64,000 nt of DNA from CAWCDJ01 sp963796675 (GTDB taxonomy: Bacteria > Acidobacteriota > Terriglobia > Bryobacterales > Bryobacteraceae). The stretch is taken from NCBI GenBank assembly GCA_963796675.1, contig CAWCMS010000003.1, positions 62,001 through 126,000 on the forward strand, in the 5' to 3' direction. A program made the translations under genes and the position numbers. The notes beneath the pieces were generated by a model, which did not search any database, had not been told where the DNA came from, and saw only the letters and a program-made list of their open reading frames with translations. Below are positions 16,071-24,819 of this stretch, piece by piece (within the stretch, counting starts at the first letter, position 1; each line of letters starts with the position of its first letter).

Positions 16071-17564
16071 TTACCTGGATTGGTGTTCGGCGCTGGAACG
16101 GAACACTTCGTCCCATCGTCGCAGCGTATTGTTGCCTTTTGGTTTGGTGATTGTGCATTCGATGTTTCGAAGATCCTGCAACGAACCTATCGATATTCCT
16201 GTGAATCGCCGGACCACAGGGTCGGGCGCATAGCCTTCCGCTTTCAGGCGATCATGGAACTCCTCAGCGATATAGCAGAATACATCAAACGTGTGCTCGG
16301 GAGTTCGTACCGTTTCGGGAGACAAGCAGACCTGGCAACGAAAAACGGGCGCGTACTTCCCATCGGCACCATACACTAGCAGAATGTGATGCCCCGGCCG
16401 CAGACGCTGGATGAGCGGCATACGTAGTCCGGCGTTATTGTAGGCGTGTGCGATTATCGCTTTTGCGGAATCCACGAACTCCGCTGTAATCGTCCATGAA
16501 CCGCACGCCGGGGTTGCAAAATACACGAAGTCGCATTCGGGAAGTTCAGCCTCATTGGGGACCCGATTACTCGCCTGGAGATTACGATCACGGCCTATCA
16601 AGTCGGTGACCCCGCCAGCAGTCGGGCGCGAGACCGTAAGAGATGGCAATGCCAGGCGCGTCTGCGTTTGTCGACTGGAGAGCACCCCGAGTGTCCATCC
16701 TTCTTCCCGCTCAACACTCAGTCGTTGTTCTCGCGTTAGGCAAGTGGGGCCAGCGAACAGGCTGGAGAGTTCTTCGGCATCGTCCAGAGCCGCAAAGTGA
16801 AACGCCATCGTCCTGACCTGCGCTGCATCCTTCACCTCCTCTGCCGTCGGCTCGTTCAGCAGCAGCGACGGGTATATCTCGGCATGGACGATCAGATAAT
16901 CACGCTCTTGCCGCTTTGGTAACGCGCTCAGCCCAGTCTCGAATGGCCATACACGAGAAACTGGCGCAAGCTCCGCGTCGTTCCGCAGCGCGCTTAAATG
17001 CGGGATGCCGAGCAGAGCCTGGCTACCGACAGAACCGTTTCCGTACAGTTTCCAGATCGGCTGCATGTTCCCGACATCCGTGAGGCGTTTCTCCGCCAAA
17101 GGTCCCGAGTCGCTCTTGGTGCAAGACATCGTGTTGGTTTGGCAGGACTGGGGGCAGCCCCAGAATGGGTGACACACACCCGAGACACGGCGATTCAGAT
17201 CTCCCGCAACCTCGAACCGATTGTTGCCGTTGTCGCCCCGATCCACGATGCGACCTGCGATCTCCCGCCAGACGCCGAGCCACGCGGGAGTATCCTTCAC
17301 TCCCAGCGCAGCGGCAAAACCCGCTGGGTAGCCGTACGGAAAATCGAAGCCGGCCAGCACCGTCTTTTCTTGGCGCGCAAGCCCACGAAGAATGTCCGCG
17401 ATCTCGGCCATCGCCCGGTGGCGGGTTGACGGGTTCTCATGCGCCGCGAGGGAAAGACTATCGCCGTTGCGGACAACCAGGCAGTACCAGACACTGTCTT
17501 TTCCGGTCACAGGCCGACTGCTTGCACTCCAGTCAACCATCAGGTAAGCATCGAACTCAGGCAT
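16071..17564 (-). CDS. Large DUF429-like (RNase H fold) uncharacterised protein
   Basis: About 497 residues from ATG 17564. The opening FDAYLMVDWSASSRP, then VLAGFDFPYGYPAGFA, is typical of DUF429-like RNase-H-fold proteins with D-W/D-x-P acidic residues. A middle region has CHPFWGCPQSCQTN (clustered Cys), then WKLYGNGSVGSQALLGIP, a block I associate with this uncharacterised bacterial family. Further acidic/aromatic blocks are HAEIYPSLL and the C-terminal KPKGNNTLRRWDEVF. Catalytic function is unknown. The frame is intact, unlike many neighbours. Confidence 0.6.
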   Translation of the reverse strand: MPEFDAYLMVDWSASSRPVTGKDSVWYCLVVRNGDSLSLAAHENPSTRHRAMAEIADILRGLARQEKTVLAGFDFPYGYPAGFAAALGVKDTPAWLGVWREIAGRIVDRGDNGNNRFEVAGDLNRRVSGVCHPFWGCPQSCQTNTMSCTKSDSGPLAEKRLTDVGNMQPIWKLYGNGSVGSQALLGIPHLSALRNDAELAPVSRVWPFETGLSALPKRQERDYLIVHAEIYPSLLLNEPTAEEVKDAAQVRTMAFHFAALDDAEELSSLFAGPTCLTREQRLSVEREEGWTLGVLSSRQTQTRLALPSLTVSRPTAGGVTDLIGRDRNLQASNRVPNEAELPECDFVYFATPACGSWTITAEFVDSAKAIIAHAYNNAGLRMPLIQRLRPGHHILLVYGADGKYAPVFRCQVCLSPETVRTPEHTFDVFCYIAEEFHDRLKAEGYAPDPVVRRFTGISIGSLQDLRNIECTITKPKGNNTLRRWDEVFRSSAEHQSR

Positions 17565-17617
17565 GGTCGTCACCACATAAAGTAGCAGCCATTCCACCCA
17601 TCCGACAGCGCTACCGT

Positions 17618-18256
17618 CTAATGAAGTCCGCAATTATCGCAGCATGCCTTAGCTCGGAGTCCGGCAATGCCTTCCTTGGCGATGATTGGAACCATGACCA
17701 GTCCGGCAACGGGATCCATCCACCACCAACCGAGGAATGCATTCAACAACAGGCCACCCAAGAGAATCCCGCAAAGGTACGCACAGAAATCCGCCTGTTT
17801 CGAATCCGCGTGCATGGCTCCGCTGCCGATCTGACGAGCAACTCGCCGTTTCGCTCGCGCCAGCAGCGGCATGACAATCACCGAAGCGCTCGCGATCACG
17901 ATGCCGGCGATGCTTCGCTCCGGTGGAACGTGCCGTATCAACGTCAAACTCGATTCGTACACGATGTACAACGCGAGCGCAACGAAGCACGCTCCGACCG
18001 TTCGCAACGCAGTGCGCTCGGCTTGCTCACGCCGTGAAGTGTCCATGTCGTGGTGCAGGCGCCAGAGTAGTGCCGCACCAGACGCGACCTCGATCATGCT
18101 ATCCAAACCGAATCCTACAAGCGAGACGGAACCGGCGAGCAACCCGGCAATTATCGAAGCTGCACCTTCGAGACTGTTGTAGGCGATGGTGAAGTATTCC
18201 AGTTGCTGACCGCGGCGTACGTACTGTCCCCGATTTGCCGTACTGGTTGCCGCCAC
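17618..18256 (-). CDS. Cation diffusion facilitator (CDF) family transporter
   Basis: About 212 residues, roughly the membrane half of a CDF metal-proton exchanger. Transmembrane segments are visible around SLEGAASIIAGLLAGSVSLVGF, VGACFVALALYIVY, SIAGIVIASASVIVMPLLA and LCGILLGGLLLNAFLG. The metal site is seen as GLDSMIEV (D-x3-E) and HADSKQADF (H-x-D in TM5). The C-terminal cytoplasmic domain is missing, ending after CCDNCGLH, a short Cys tail. GTG 18256 is a tentative start; the open frame reaches 18469. It is a heavy-metal cargo candidate. Confidence 0.78.
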   Translation of the reverse strand: MAATSTANRGQYVRRGQQLEYFTIAYNSLEGAASIIAGLLAGSVSLVGFGLDSMIEVASGAALLWRLHHDMDTSRREQAERTALRTVGACFVALALYIVYESSLTLIRHVPPERSIAGIVIASASVIVMPLLARAKRRVARQIGSGAMHADSKQADFCAYLCGILLGGLLLNAFLGWWWMDPVAGLVMVPIIAKEGIAGLRAKACCDNCGLH

Positions 18257-18749
18257 GTCTCTATTATCCGGGATCTCCGCACGCTCGAATCCTCGAACCG
18301 TCCGCAGTTGTTGCGATACACCGAACCACGGTGGCACGCCACACAACCTGCAAGGTCCTGATCGACAACTGAACCACAACTCCCAAAGGAGAGGCCACGT
18401 CGCGCCACAGGCCGCTGCCATTGCGAACCGACTGCACACGGCAATTCCACATCCAACACCCATTCGCATCCAACTTCAATCACAAGTCCACATCAACCCA
18501 AGCATGGGGCCGCGATCTCGACGATTCGCCGCAGCCAGGCCATCGAACGTCCGCGATCCCAACGTCAAGCCACAACCACCGCCACTCTGCCCCAAGCCAG
18601 GCATTTCGTCTCTCATTTCCTTTGCCCTGACAAGGCACATCAAAATCAGGGGTAGTAAATTTTAAGTGGCTTGGATGCTCTGGCTTACGCGGTGGTGGCT
18701 CAGGTCAAACCCAGGTCAATACCAGGGCATTCACAGGGGAAAACGCAAA
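18257..18749. other. Intergenic region without a recognised gene
   Basis: About 490 bp lie between the CDF transporter and the relaxation protein. Open frames here (for example 18421-18630 plus) are short and lack ribosome sites. The part near 18650-18665 is A/T-richer (GTAAATTTTAAG), the only visible hint of a promoter or terminator. Confidence 0.4.
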
Positions 18750-19517
18750 CTATGGGATGTCGACCAAGCGGTAAACCTGCATGGTCTGCGCATCGACCAC
18801 TTCCAGGTCCGCTGGCTCCGTCTTGGGAAGATCGCTCGCCAGTCCGATCAGCACCCGCTGGCGTATTCGCCACAGACGCTGTTTCAGCAGCGAGCGAATG
18901 TGGCGCGTGCCGGCCAGGTACAACACACGATCGAGATTGCGCTCACGCTCGAGCATGGACACGATGCGGTCGTATTCCGTTTGCGCCTTGGGCGTGCGCT
19001 CGTATTCGAGTGCAAACAGAAGTTGGCGGCCACCCAGCGCAAGTGTAACGATTGCGTCGTAATCCTTCGCGTACTTGGTGTCGGCCACTTCGTTGCGGCA
19101 CCGGATCTCCATTTCGTTCTCCCACGAAACCAGCGCGCGACTCCGCAGCAGATCGAGGTGAACCTCGTTGACACCCAGCGCGTGCGCGACACCCACGCCG
19201 TCCACGCGGATGTCCGGTCCTGCCTCCGGACCGTTGTAAGGCGTGCCGACATTCTCGACAAGGTAGACCAGGCCGGACGAAGCGATCGCAAATATGGGAT
19301 CGCGGTGCGCCATCGGAAGCGAATGTCTTGTGATGAAGCCGTGGTCCTCCAGGCGCTTCACTCGCCACCAGAACGAGCCCCTGCTCAACTCGTACCCGCT
19401 GTGCCGCATGAACTGCCACAACTGCGTTTGCGTGACGTACTTGCTGTACATGACCTGGCGCAGCAGCGGCAGGTCCTGAGTTTGGCTCAGCGCGATTGTT
19501 CCTTTGGAATACCTCAT
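18750..19517 (-). CDS. Replication-relaxation family protein
   Basis: About 255 residues from ATG 19517. The N-terminus is a winged-helix-like domain (LLRQVMYSKYVTQTQLWQFM, SFWWRVKRLEDHGFITR), typical of Replic_Relax proteins of conjugative elements. The C-terminal part resembles a nuclease-like fold (HALGVNEVHLDLL, YDAIVTLALGGRQLLFALEYERTPK). Such proteins act as accessory DNA-processing factors at plasmid origins. The gene immediately precedes the convergently placed CDF region and follows a coupled hypothetical gene. Confidence 0.75.
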   Translation of the reverse strand: MRYSKGTIALSQTQDLPLLRQVMYSKYVTQTQLWQFMRHSGYELSRGSFWWRVKRLEDHGFITRHSLPMAHRDPIFAIASSGLVYLVENVGTPYNGPEAGPDIRVDGVGVAHALGVNEVHLDLLRSRALVSWENEMEIRCRNEVADTKYAKDYDAIVTLALGGRQLLFALEYERTPKAQTEYDRIVSMLERERNLDRVLYLAGTRHIRSLLKQRLWRIRQRVLIGLASDLPKTEPADLEVVDAQTMQVYRLVDIP

Positions 19518-19524
19518 GCCGGCC

Positions 19525-20058
19525 TCACTTCTCCGCGCGCGATAGCACCGCCATCCATGGCCGATCTCGCCGCGGCTCCGCGCAGAACGTTCCCTGCGTG
19601 CCACGCACCCATCCAAACGGCGGCAAGGCAATCAGGATTTCCTGTTGTCCGTTGCCTTCGCTGAACGAGACCACCTGCGCCGCGTCGCACCTCCAGGCGC
19701 CATCTCGGTCGAGCCATCCCGCGTCGACCGGGCGGATCCGGAACAGGTAAACATCGGGCCGCGTGCCCGCCGGGACGATTTGCTGGAGGAAGAGCTTGTT
19801 GCGTCCGTTCCCGGCCGTCACACCCTCCGACTCGAAAACTCGGTGGATGAACCGCTCGGCAAACTGCGGATGAAACCCTGAGCACTCATCCACTCGGACG
19901 TGGCCGTAGATGCACGACCGGTTCCGCAACACGTCTCCCGCCAAAACGCCAGTCGTGTTGTAATACGCGCCTCGACGCGCAAGGTTCGTCCCTTCCGTGG
20001 CCGTGCGTGCGCACCTCGCGGTCCAAATGCTACCGAAACTCTGCACCGCGACCAGCAT
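19525..20058 (-). CDS. Hypothetical protein in the coupling-protein operon
   Basis: A 177-residue soluble protein with no family recognised. Its blocks are SFGSIWTARCARTATEG, AYYNTTGVLAGDVLRN, IYGHVRVDECSGFHP and RIRPVDAGW. ATG 20058 overlaps the upstream stop as TGATG, and GGAGG lies upstream, so it is translated with the membrane-coil gene. It ends 8 bp before the relaxation protein start. Position suggests a DNA-processing accessory. Confidence 0.6.
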   Translation of the reverse strand: MLVAVQSFGSIWTARCARTATEGTNLARRGAYYNTTGVLAGDVLRNRSCIYGHVRVDECSGFHPQFAERFIHRVFESEGVTAGNGRNKLFLQQIVPAGTRPDVYLFRIRPVDAGWLDRDGAWRCDAAQVVSFSEGNGQQEILIALPPFGWVRGTQGTFCAEPRRDRPWMAVLSRAEK

Positions 20059-20938
20059 CAGTTTTCCTCCTCGCCGCTTCCGTTGTCTGCTGCAGTCGTC
20101 GCCTTCGCCGTCGCCTTCCGCTGTTTCAACCGCCGATTCTCCGCTTCGAGCCGCTGAATTCGCTCGACCAGCGCCGCGTTCCCAGTCTCCGATCCCGCTA
20201 CTGACCGTGTCTTCAGCCGCTGCTCTGCTGCGGTCACGCGCTCCGTGAGGCTGTTCAACTCCGTGGCTTTCTGCTCCAGTTGTTCGCTCAGGCGCGTGAC
20301 CTGCAATTCCTTGGCGTCGTTGTCGCTCTTTAGCCGTTGGAGTTCGCGTTTGTAGTCTTCGAGATTCGCAGTCTCCGGTGTCGCCATTCCGGACTCGCCA
20401 GCTTCGATGACACGGTTGCAGGTCTCGATGTGCAGGTTGTACCGGTCGATCGCTTCCTTCGCCTTCCGCTTACAGTACTCGCCATAACGCAAAGCGTCTG
20501 CCGCGTGTTCGGCAAGTTGCCATCGTTCCCGGACGCGATCGTTGTGCATCCACGCGAGCGCGAACCAGCTCAAGATGACAAGGATGGTGGCGCCGAAGCT
20601 GTACCAGAAATATCGATTTGCGCCGGCGTTCTCCAACCATGCGCGCCGCCGCTCTTCCCACATGGCGCCCAGGTTCACGTCGCGAGGGTTAAGCGCATGG
20701 ACCATCGCTTCAAGCGGTGACGTACGCCCACGAGAGTAGCCGCCCTGAGCTGCGAGCGGGGAATACTGCGCCGCCGGCACTCTTGGTCAGATTCTTGGCG
20801 CGGCCGGAGTTGCGGCTGGACCGGCGCCTGTTGTTGGCGCGATGCCGGCAACGCCGACTGATCTTGAGGCGTGGTCTGGGCGAATGCCGCGGGATCCACC
20901 GCAACCAACGTGAAATACAAATAAAGATATCGACGCAT
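20058..20938 (-). CDS. Membrane-anchored coiled-coil protein, possibly frame broken
   Basis: From ATG 20938 (GAGGAGG upstream) comes a signal-like segment (MRRYLYLYFTLVAVDPAAFA) and a Pro/Gln-rich stretch, which loses frame near 20780. The second frame (GTG 20780) continues with a transmembrane helix (WYSFGATILVILSWFALAWM) and a ~130-residue coiled coil (LQRLKSDNDAKELQVTRLSEQLEQ and LVERIQRLEAENRRLK). Either the frame is broken by one base, or 20780 is the real start. It sits directly after the coupling protein and may tether or scaffold it. Function unknown. Confidence 0.62.
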
Positions 20939-20951
20939 CGTCGTGTCCTCC

Positions 20952-22754
20952 TCACCTTCTCCCGACACCGTGGATTCTGCGGGCCAAGGCGGAATTGACC
21001 AATTCGGGAGTCTTGAACCGCAGGTTGGCTCCTTGCTGTTCGGTGCGCGAATGGCGCAACCGTGGCAACACCTCCCAATCAAATCCCGGGAGTGTGATAT
21101 CCGGTGGCGTGCGGACGTGCAGGTGCTGGTGCAGAGTGCCCTTGCTGTCGTCCGTCATCAGGATCTGCATCTGACCTTTGGGCAGGTTCTTGATCTTTTC
21201 GTCCTCGGCCCGGTACTCCCGTTCCTCCCGCTCCGTCGCGCTCATTCCCTTCTGGAACCGTTCGAAACCGAAGAGCTGCTGGCGAATCAGGGATTGCGTC
21301 CTGCGCGTGACCGCATGTTCCGCCGATGCGCGGATGAAATATCGCGCCGTTTCCTCATCCTGAGTGCGTAACGCGATCTTCGTATTCGGCGCCGAGGTCA
21401 CATCCTCCTTGAACCCCTTGCCGACCTTGAGCAGTTGGGGGAGGCTCTGCATCGAAAACAGGAATGCCGTGTTCGTTCCGCGGGCGGTGTTGAGGATCTG
21501 GCTGAAGTTCTGGTAACCGAATGGCGCGAACTCGTCCATCACGACCGAAAACAGCGGCCGGTTCGCGCGCTTGCGTTCCTCCTCGCTCTCGTAGCGCTTC
21601 CCGACCACAAGCTGGATGTTCTGCAGGAGCATCTTGCCGAGGGCGCGCACGGGCTCGGTGTTTTTGTTGACGTTCAGCGTGACGAACAGGATCAGCTCCT
21701 GTTCAATGACATCGTCGATGGACAGAAGATCGTCGTACGGCCCCGTGATGATCGAGAGCGCGTCGTCGAGGAACGTCATGCACTCGTTGAGCAAGCCCTG
21801 GATCTTCGGTACGCGGTCGCGATCTTCAAACGACTGCATCAGGTTGCGAACGGACATCTCAAAATTCAATCGCCGCTGCATGCTGATGGATGTGTCCGTG
21901 CGGATGTGCCGGCGTGCCTTGTCGATTTGCTCCTGCAGGACGCCCTGGTCGAGAACCGCCACAATCACGTCATAGAAGTTGAATCGCACCCCGGTGTAAT
22001 GCAGGATCCGGACGATGTCGGCCAGGTAATTCAACTGGTGCTTGCTGAAGAATTCGTCGTGCAGGTTGAAGGAGCCAAACACCATGTTCACCTGCGCCAT
22101 GTAGTCGTCGTCCTCCGCGTAGAACGGGTTGTAGAGGCTGGACAGTTCCGGCCGCGCCGGGTTGATGAGCCGGAGATCGTCGAGGCGGCCGGCGCGGTGA
22201 ATATACGGCAGCAACTCCTGAAAGAACTCCAGATCGCCCTTACCGTCGAAGATCACCATGGGGATCTTGTGACGGTCCTCCGGTGGTCCCATTCGCCGCA
22301 TCAAATCTTGCGTGATGATGTTCTTGAGCAGCGTCGTCTTGCCACTGCCGGTCATTCCCAGCACGATGCCCTGCATCACCCGGACCTGGTCGGGCCACAG
22401 CCAGGGATCTCCATGAATGTCGTACCCAAGGACGACCCCGCCCTGGTCCCATGCCGTTGCGACCATCCTTTCGTCACGAGCGGGACTCATGACGAGCGGC
22501 GGATGGACTTTCCGTTTTTCCCGCCGGGCTCGGCGCGTCGCATAGAGCAAGATGGCGCAACTGGGAATTGTCAGCGCACTGAGGATGTAGGCTGCCAGTT
22601 CAGCCGCTTGGTCGTTGCGGAAGTGGTAGACCTTCGTCAGCAAGAGCCAGTAGCCGAGGCAGACGACGCACAGGCCAATTGCGATGAGAAAAGCCGGAGT
22701 TTCAGACAGCGGCGCGTGTGCTGGCCGCCGGTCACCAGATGCCAGATTGTCCAT
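20952..22754 (-). CDS. Type IV coupling protein, VirD4/TraD family
   Basis: A 600-residue coupling ATPase that would bring the relaxase-DNA complex to the secretion channel. Two N-terminal membrane helices (about residues 21-40 and 54-72) precede Walker A GMTGSGKTT (133-141). FDGKGDLEF is the region after motif A, and LFSVVMDEFAPFG is Walker B. Further ATPase blocks are LNTARGTNTAFLFSMQSLPQL and TQDEETARYFI. The C-terminus carries an SK-T-rich, possibly regulatory tail (MTDDSKGTLHQHLH). Intact, the cleanest conjugation marker here. Confidence 0.93.
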   Translation of the reverse strand: MDNLASGDRRPAHAPLSETPAFLIAIGLCVVCLGYWLLLTKVYHFRNDQAAELAAYILSALTIPSCAILLYATRRARREKRKVHPPLVMSPARDERMVATAWDQGGVVLGYDIHGDPWLWPDQVRVMQGIVLGMTGSGKTTLLKNIITQDLMRRMGPPEDRHKIPMVIFDGKGDLEFFQELLPYIHRAGRLDDLRLINPARPELSSLYNPFYAEDDDYMAQVNMVFGSFNLHDEFFSKHQLNYLADIVRILHYTGVRFNFYDVIVAVLDQGVLQEQIDKARRHIRTDTSISMQRRLNFEMSVRNLMQSFEDRDRVPKIQGLLNECMTFLDDALSIITGPYDDLLSIDDVIEQELILFVTLNVNKNTEPVRALGKMLLQNIQLVVGKRYESEEERKRANRPLFSVVMDEFAPFGYQNFSQILNTARGTNTAFLFSMQSLPQLLKVGKGFKEDVTSAPNTKIALRTQDEETARYFIRASAEHAVTRRTQSLIRQQLFGFERFQKGMSATEREEREYRAEDEKIKNLPKGQMQILMTDDSKGTLHQHLHVRTPPDITLPGFDWEVLPRLRHSRTEQQGANLRFKTPELVNSALARRIHGVGRR

Positions 22755-22782
22755 ATTGTTTTCCCTGAAGATCGAGAAGGTA

Positions 22783-23181
22783 TTACGTGCAAAGGAACTG
22801 AATGACGAGCAGGTCGGCGCCAGCTACGACTGCGTAGAATGCGGCCGTCCTCAGCCGCTTGTAGACCATCGCTCGGTGTGACGGCGCGACGGTCTCTTCC
22901 GGTCTGCTGCGCATGAAACCAAAAACACCCCAAGCTGCCCAGGCGATCATTCCGCCAAGGACCGTGAGCAGCAAGGTCACTTCGACTCTGGGACGCTCAT
23001 ACCAAGGCGGCAGATCGAGGAATCCGGCCGGATGCGCCCGGCTGGGGAGAGCGGGCAAGCGTTCCAGCCATGCTACGTATCCCACCTCCACCAGCATCAA
23101 CGCAGCCGCACTCACCAGCAGGCCTGCATCCTCTCCTCGTCGCAGCATTCGAATCAGAAGCGGTTCCTTACTTCTCGCCAT
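22783..23181 (-). CDS. Three-helix membrane protein near the coupling protein
   Basis: 132 residues from ATG 23181. Hydrophobic segments occur at GLLVSAAALMLVEVGYVAW, VTLLLTVLGGMIAWAAWGVF and AFYAVVAGADLLVIQFL, with positive loops between. No family recognised. It ends 29 bp before the coupling protein and likely belongs to the same transfer operon. Confidence 0.6.
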   Translation of the reverse strand: MARSKEPLLIRMLRRGEDAGLLVSAAALMLVEVGYVAWLERLPALPSRAHPAGFLDLPPWYERPRVEVTLLLTVLGGMIAWAAWGVFGFMRSRPEETVAPSHRAMVYKRLRTAAFYAVVAGADLLVIQFLCT

Positions 23182-23186
23182 GGCTT

Positions 23187-23507
23187 TCACCTTGCAATTG
23201 CTTTGAGATTGAAATAGAGGGCCAACCCCAGCGCGGTGAGAATAAAGGTCCCGAGGACGATCGCCTCCTGCCTGAACTGACGGCGCGCTTTGACATCGAA
23301 GGGGTTGGCTGGTTCCAGGAAGACATTCGACAGACGCTTCCAAATGCCGGCGTCGTACGCTTTTCCGAAGCGCCCACGGAATAACTCCACGATCCGCGCT
23401 GCCGAGTTGGTCTGGATTCCGGCCGCTTCCTGGGGAATCGGAGAACTCGTTTGGGTTCGGACCATGTGCAGAACGGACTCGGCCGTGATCTCCAGGTCTT
23501 GTTCCAT
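23187..23507 (-). CDS. Single-pass membrane protein
   Basis: 106 residues with a soluble N-terminal domain (ITAESVLHMVRTQ, ARIVELFRGRFGKAYDAGIWKRL) and one C-terminal helix (AIVLGTFILTALGLALYF). No family recognised. It lies 6 bp upstream of the three-helix protein and 6 bp downstream of the VirB9-like gene, so the run is one operon. Confidence 0.6.
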   Translation of the reverse strand: MEQDLEITAESVLHMVRTQTSSPIPQEAAGIQTNSAARIVELFRGRFGKAYDAGIWKRLSNVFLEPANPFDVKARRQFRQEAIVLGTFILTALGLALYFNLKAIAR

Positions 23508-23513
23508 GGCTCT

Positions 23514-24366
23514 TTACAGCACGAGTACTGCGCTTACCTCTCCGGCGCCATCCGACGGAAAGGCAAACTTCAGAACGGCGGGGCCGTTCGTCCGGGCCGG
23601 CCATTCAAACGCGACCAGACCCCAGGTAGTGTCACCCGGCGCGACCGCCTTTGCGTGCACTTCCGCGTTCAGTACCTTGACGGGAGCCTGCCCTTGGCTG
23701 GTAAGGCGAATCCCGTCGCCGACGAGTTGGCTTTGAGAGAGCGCGTAGAGCGAACTGGAACTGCGGGGTGATCGTAGCGTGAACACGCCTGGTGTGCCCG
23801 GCACGTATGTCGATCGGCCTCTGTTTTGAATCGCGTAGCGGACATAAAGACGATCACCCTCCCGATAAATGTCCTTGAGGATGACTTCTACGCGGTCGTG
23901 ATTCTTCACATTCCCCGGCCAGGCGTACCGGTGTGCTGGCGAACAGCATCTCCGACGCGAGCTTCGCCTCCTGGACGGCCCGTGGATCCTCCGCGGGCTT
24001 TTCCGGGATCGCTACCTTGGCGACGGAGGGGCTGGGTTCTTGGTCAATCGCGAAGTGCATCTCTTCCACGGACGGGGCCGGGACCAGTTCATAGCTCAAA
24101 CGCCCGGAGGCCGTCCAGATGAACAGGTTCGTGGTGGCTTCCGGGTCGAGGGGCTGAACGAACACCTTGTTGCCGCGCCATTCGATCTTGTAGGAAGAGC
24201 TGCCTGCCGCGACCTCGGTGACCGGCTCCGCCAACTCGATGACGCTCAAGTGGTTCGGGGCCGTTTCGACCCGGATCACTTTGTGCCGATCCGACTTCTC
24301 AATCTCGATCTTCTGGGCGTCTGCCGTTAGCGCAATGGCAATGGTGAAGGCAATGATTTTCTGCAT
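23514..24366 (-). CDS. VirB9/TrbG-like outer-membrane-complex protein, frame broken
   Basis: The N-terminal frame (ATG 24366) has a signal-like start (MQKIIAFTIAIALTADA), then the VirB9/TrbG pattern: KVIRVETAPNHLSVIEL, VTEVAAGSSSYKIEW and ATTNLFIWTASGRLSYELVP. The C-terminal frame (to 23514) continues with VEVILKDIYREGDRLYVRYAIQNRG and APVKVLNAEVHAKAVAPG. The frame changes near 23905, after TPVRLAG. A second VirB9-like gene lies at 49682. VirB9 forms the outer ring with VirB10 in the T4SS core complex. Confidence 0.75.
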
Positions 24367-24819
24367 GCCCAAGTTTCCAGCGATTCCTGCATCGCTCCAA
24401 AAAGTCTGGCCACGGCACGGTCTCCGATTGCCCATCACAGCCGCGAGACAGACTCCGGTGCCTGAAACCCGCTAGTTTGTGAAGCGCCAGAAAATCCGAG
24501 CATCTTTGCCCGGCTGAACTCCGCAGGGGCATGGCCGGGCTACTTCGATACACTTCGGCGTCAGACTAGAACGTTCCTTCGGAGATTAGGCATCAGCATC
24601 GGTTGTTACTCTTCGATCTGACACCAACAGCGGTTTTTTTCGGCGACTCGATGCGTACTGATGGGGGCACTCATCGTAGCGATCCGCGTTGCATATCCGA
24701 TTGAAAGAGGGCAACTTGGGAGTGTACACTAACGGCAACCTGGGATTGTTGTTCGAAAGAGGGCGTCGGCAAACGCGACAGACCCGCCAGACCCAGTTCT
24801 CCCGTCGAGGAGTTTAGCC
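24367..24819. other. Divergent intergenic region (transfer operon / signalling island)
   Basis: 453 bp between the minus-strand VirB9-like gene and the plus-strand kinase. No convincing ORF. It holds a candidate promoter at 24701-24730 for the kinase. A T-run (about 24630-24640, CGGTTTTTTTCGG) could be part of a terminator or an A/T-rich upstream element. Confidence 0.45.
24701..24730 (+). promoter_or_regulatory. Candidate promoter of the sensor-kinase operon
   Basis: TTGAAA at 24701-24706, an 18-base spacer, then TACACT at 24725-24730, about 90 bp before the kinase ATG. The match is partial and rests on inspection only. Confidence 0.35.

Noticed and set aside
16374..16388. ACACTAGCAGAATGT resembling the 7243 palindrome
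   Set aside because: One mismatch from the repeat core, but it falls inside the DUF429-like coding sequence and lacks the flanking repeat unit, so chance is more likely.
21435..22805. A 456-residue plus-strand ORF
   Set aside because: It is the exact antisense of the coupling protein gene, whose family motifs are clear on the other strand.
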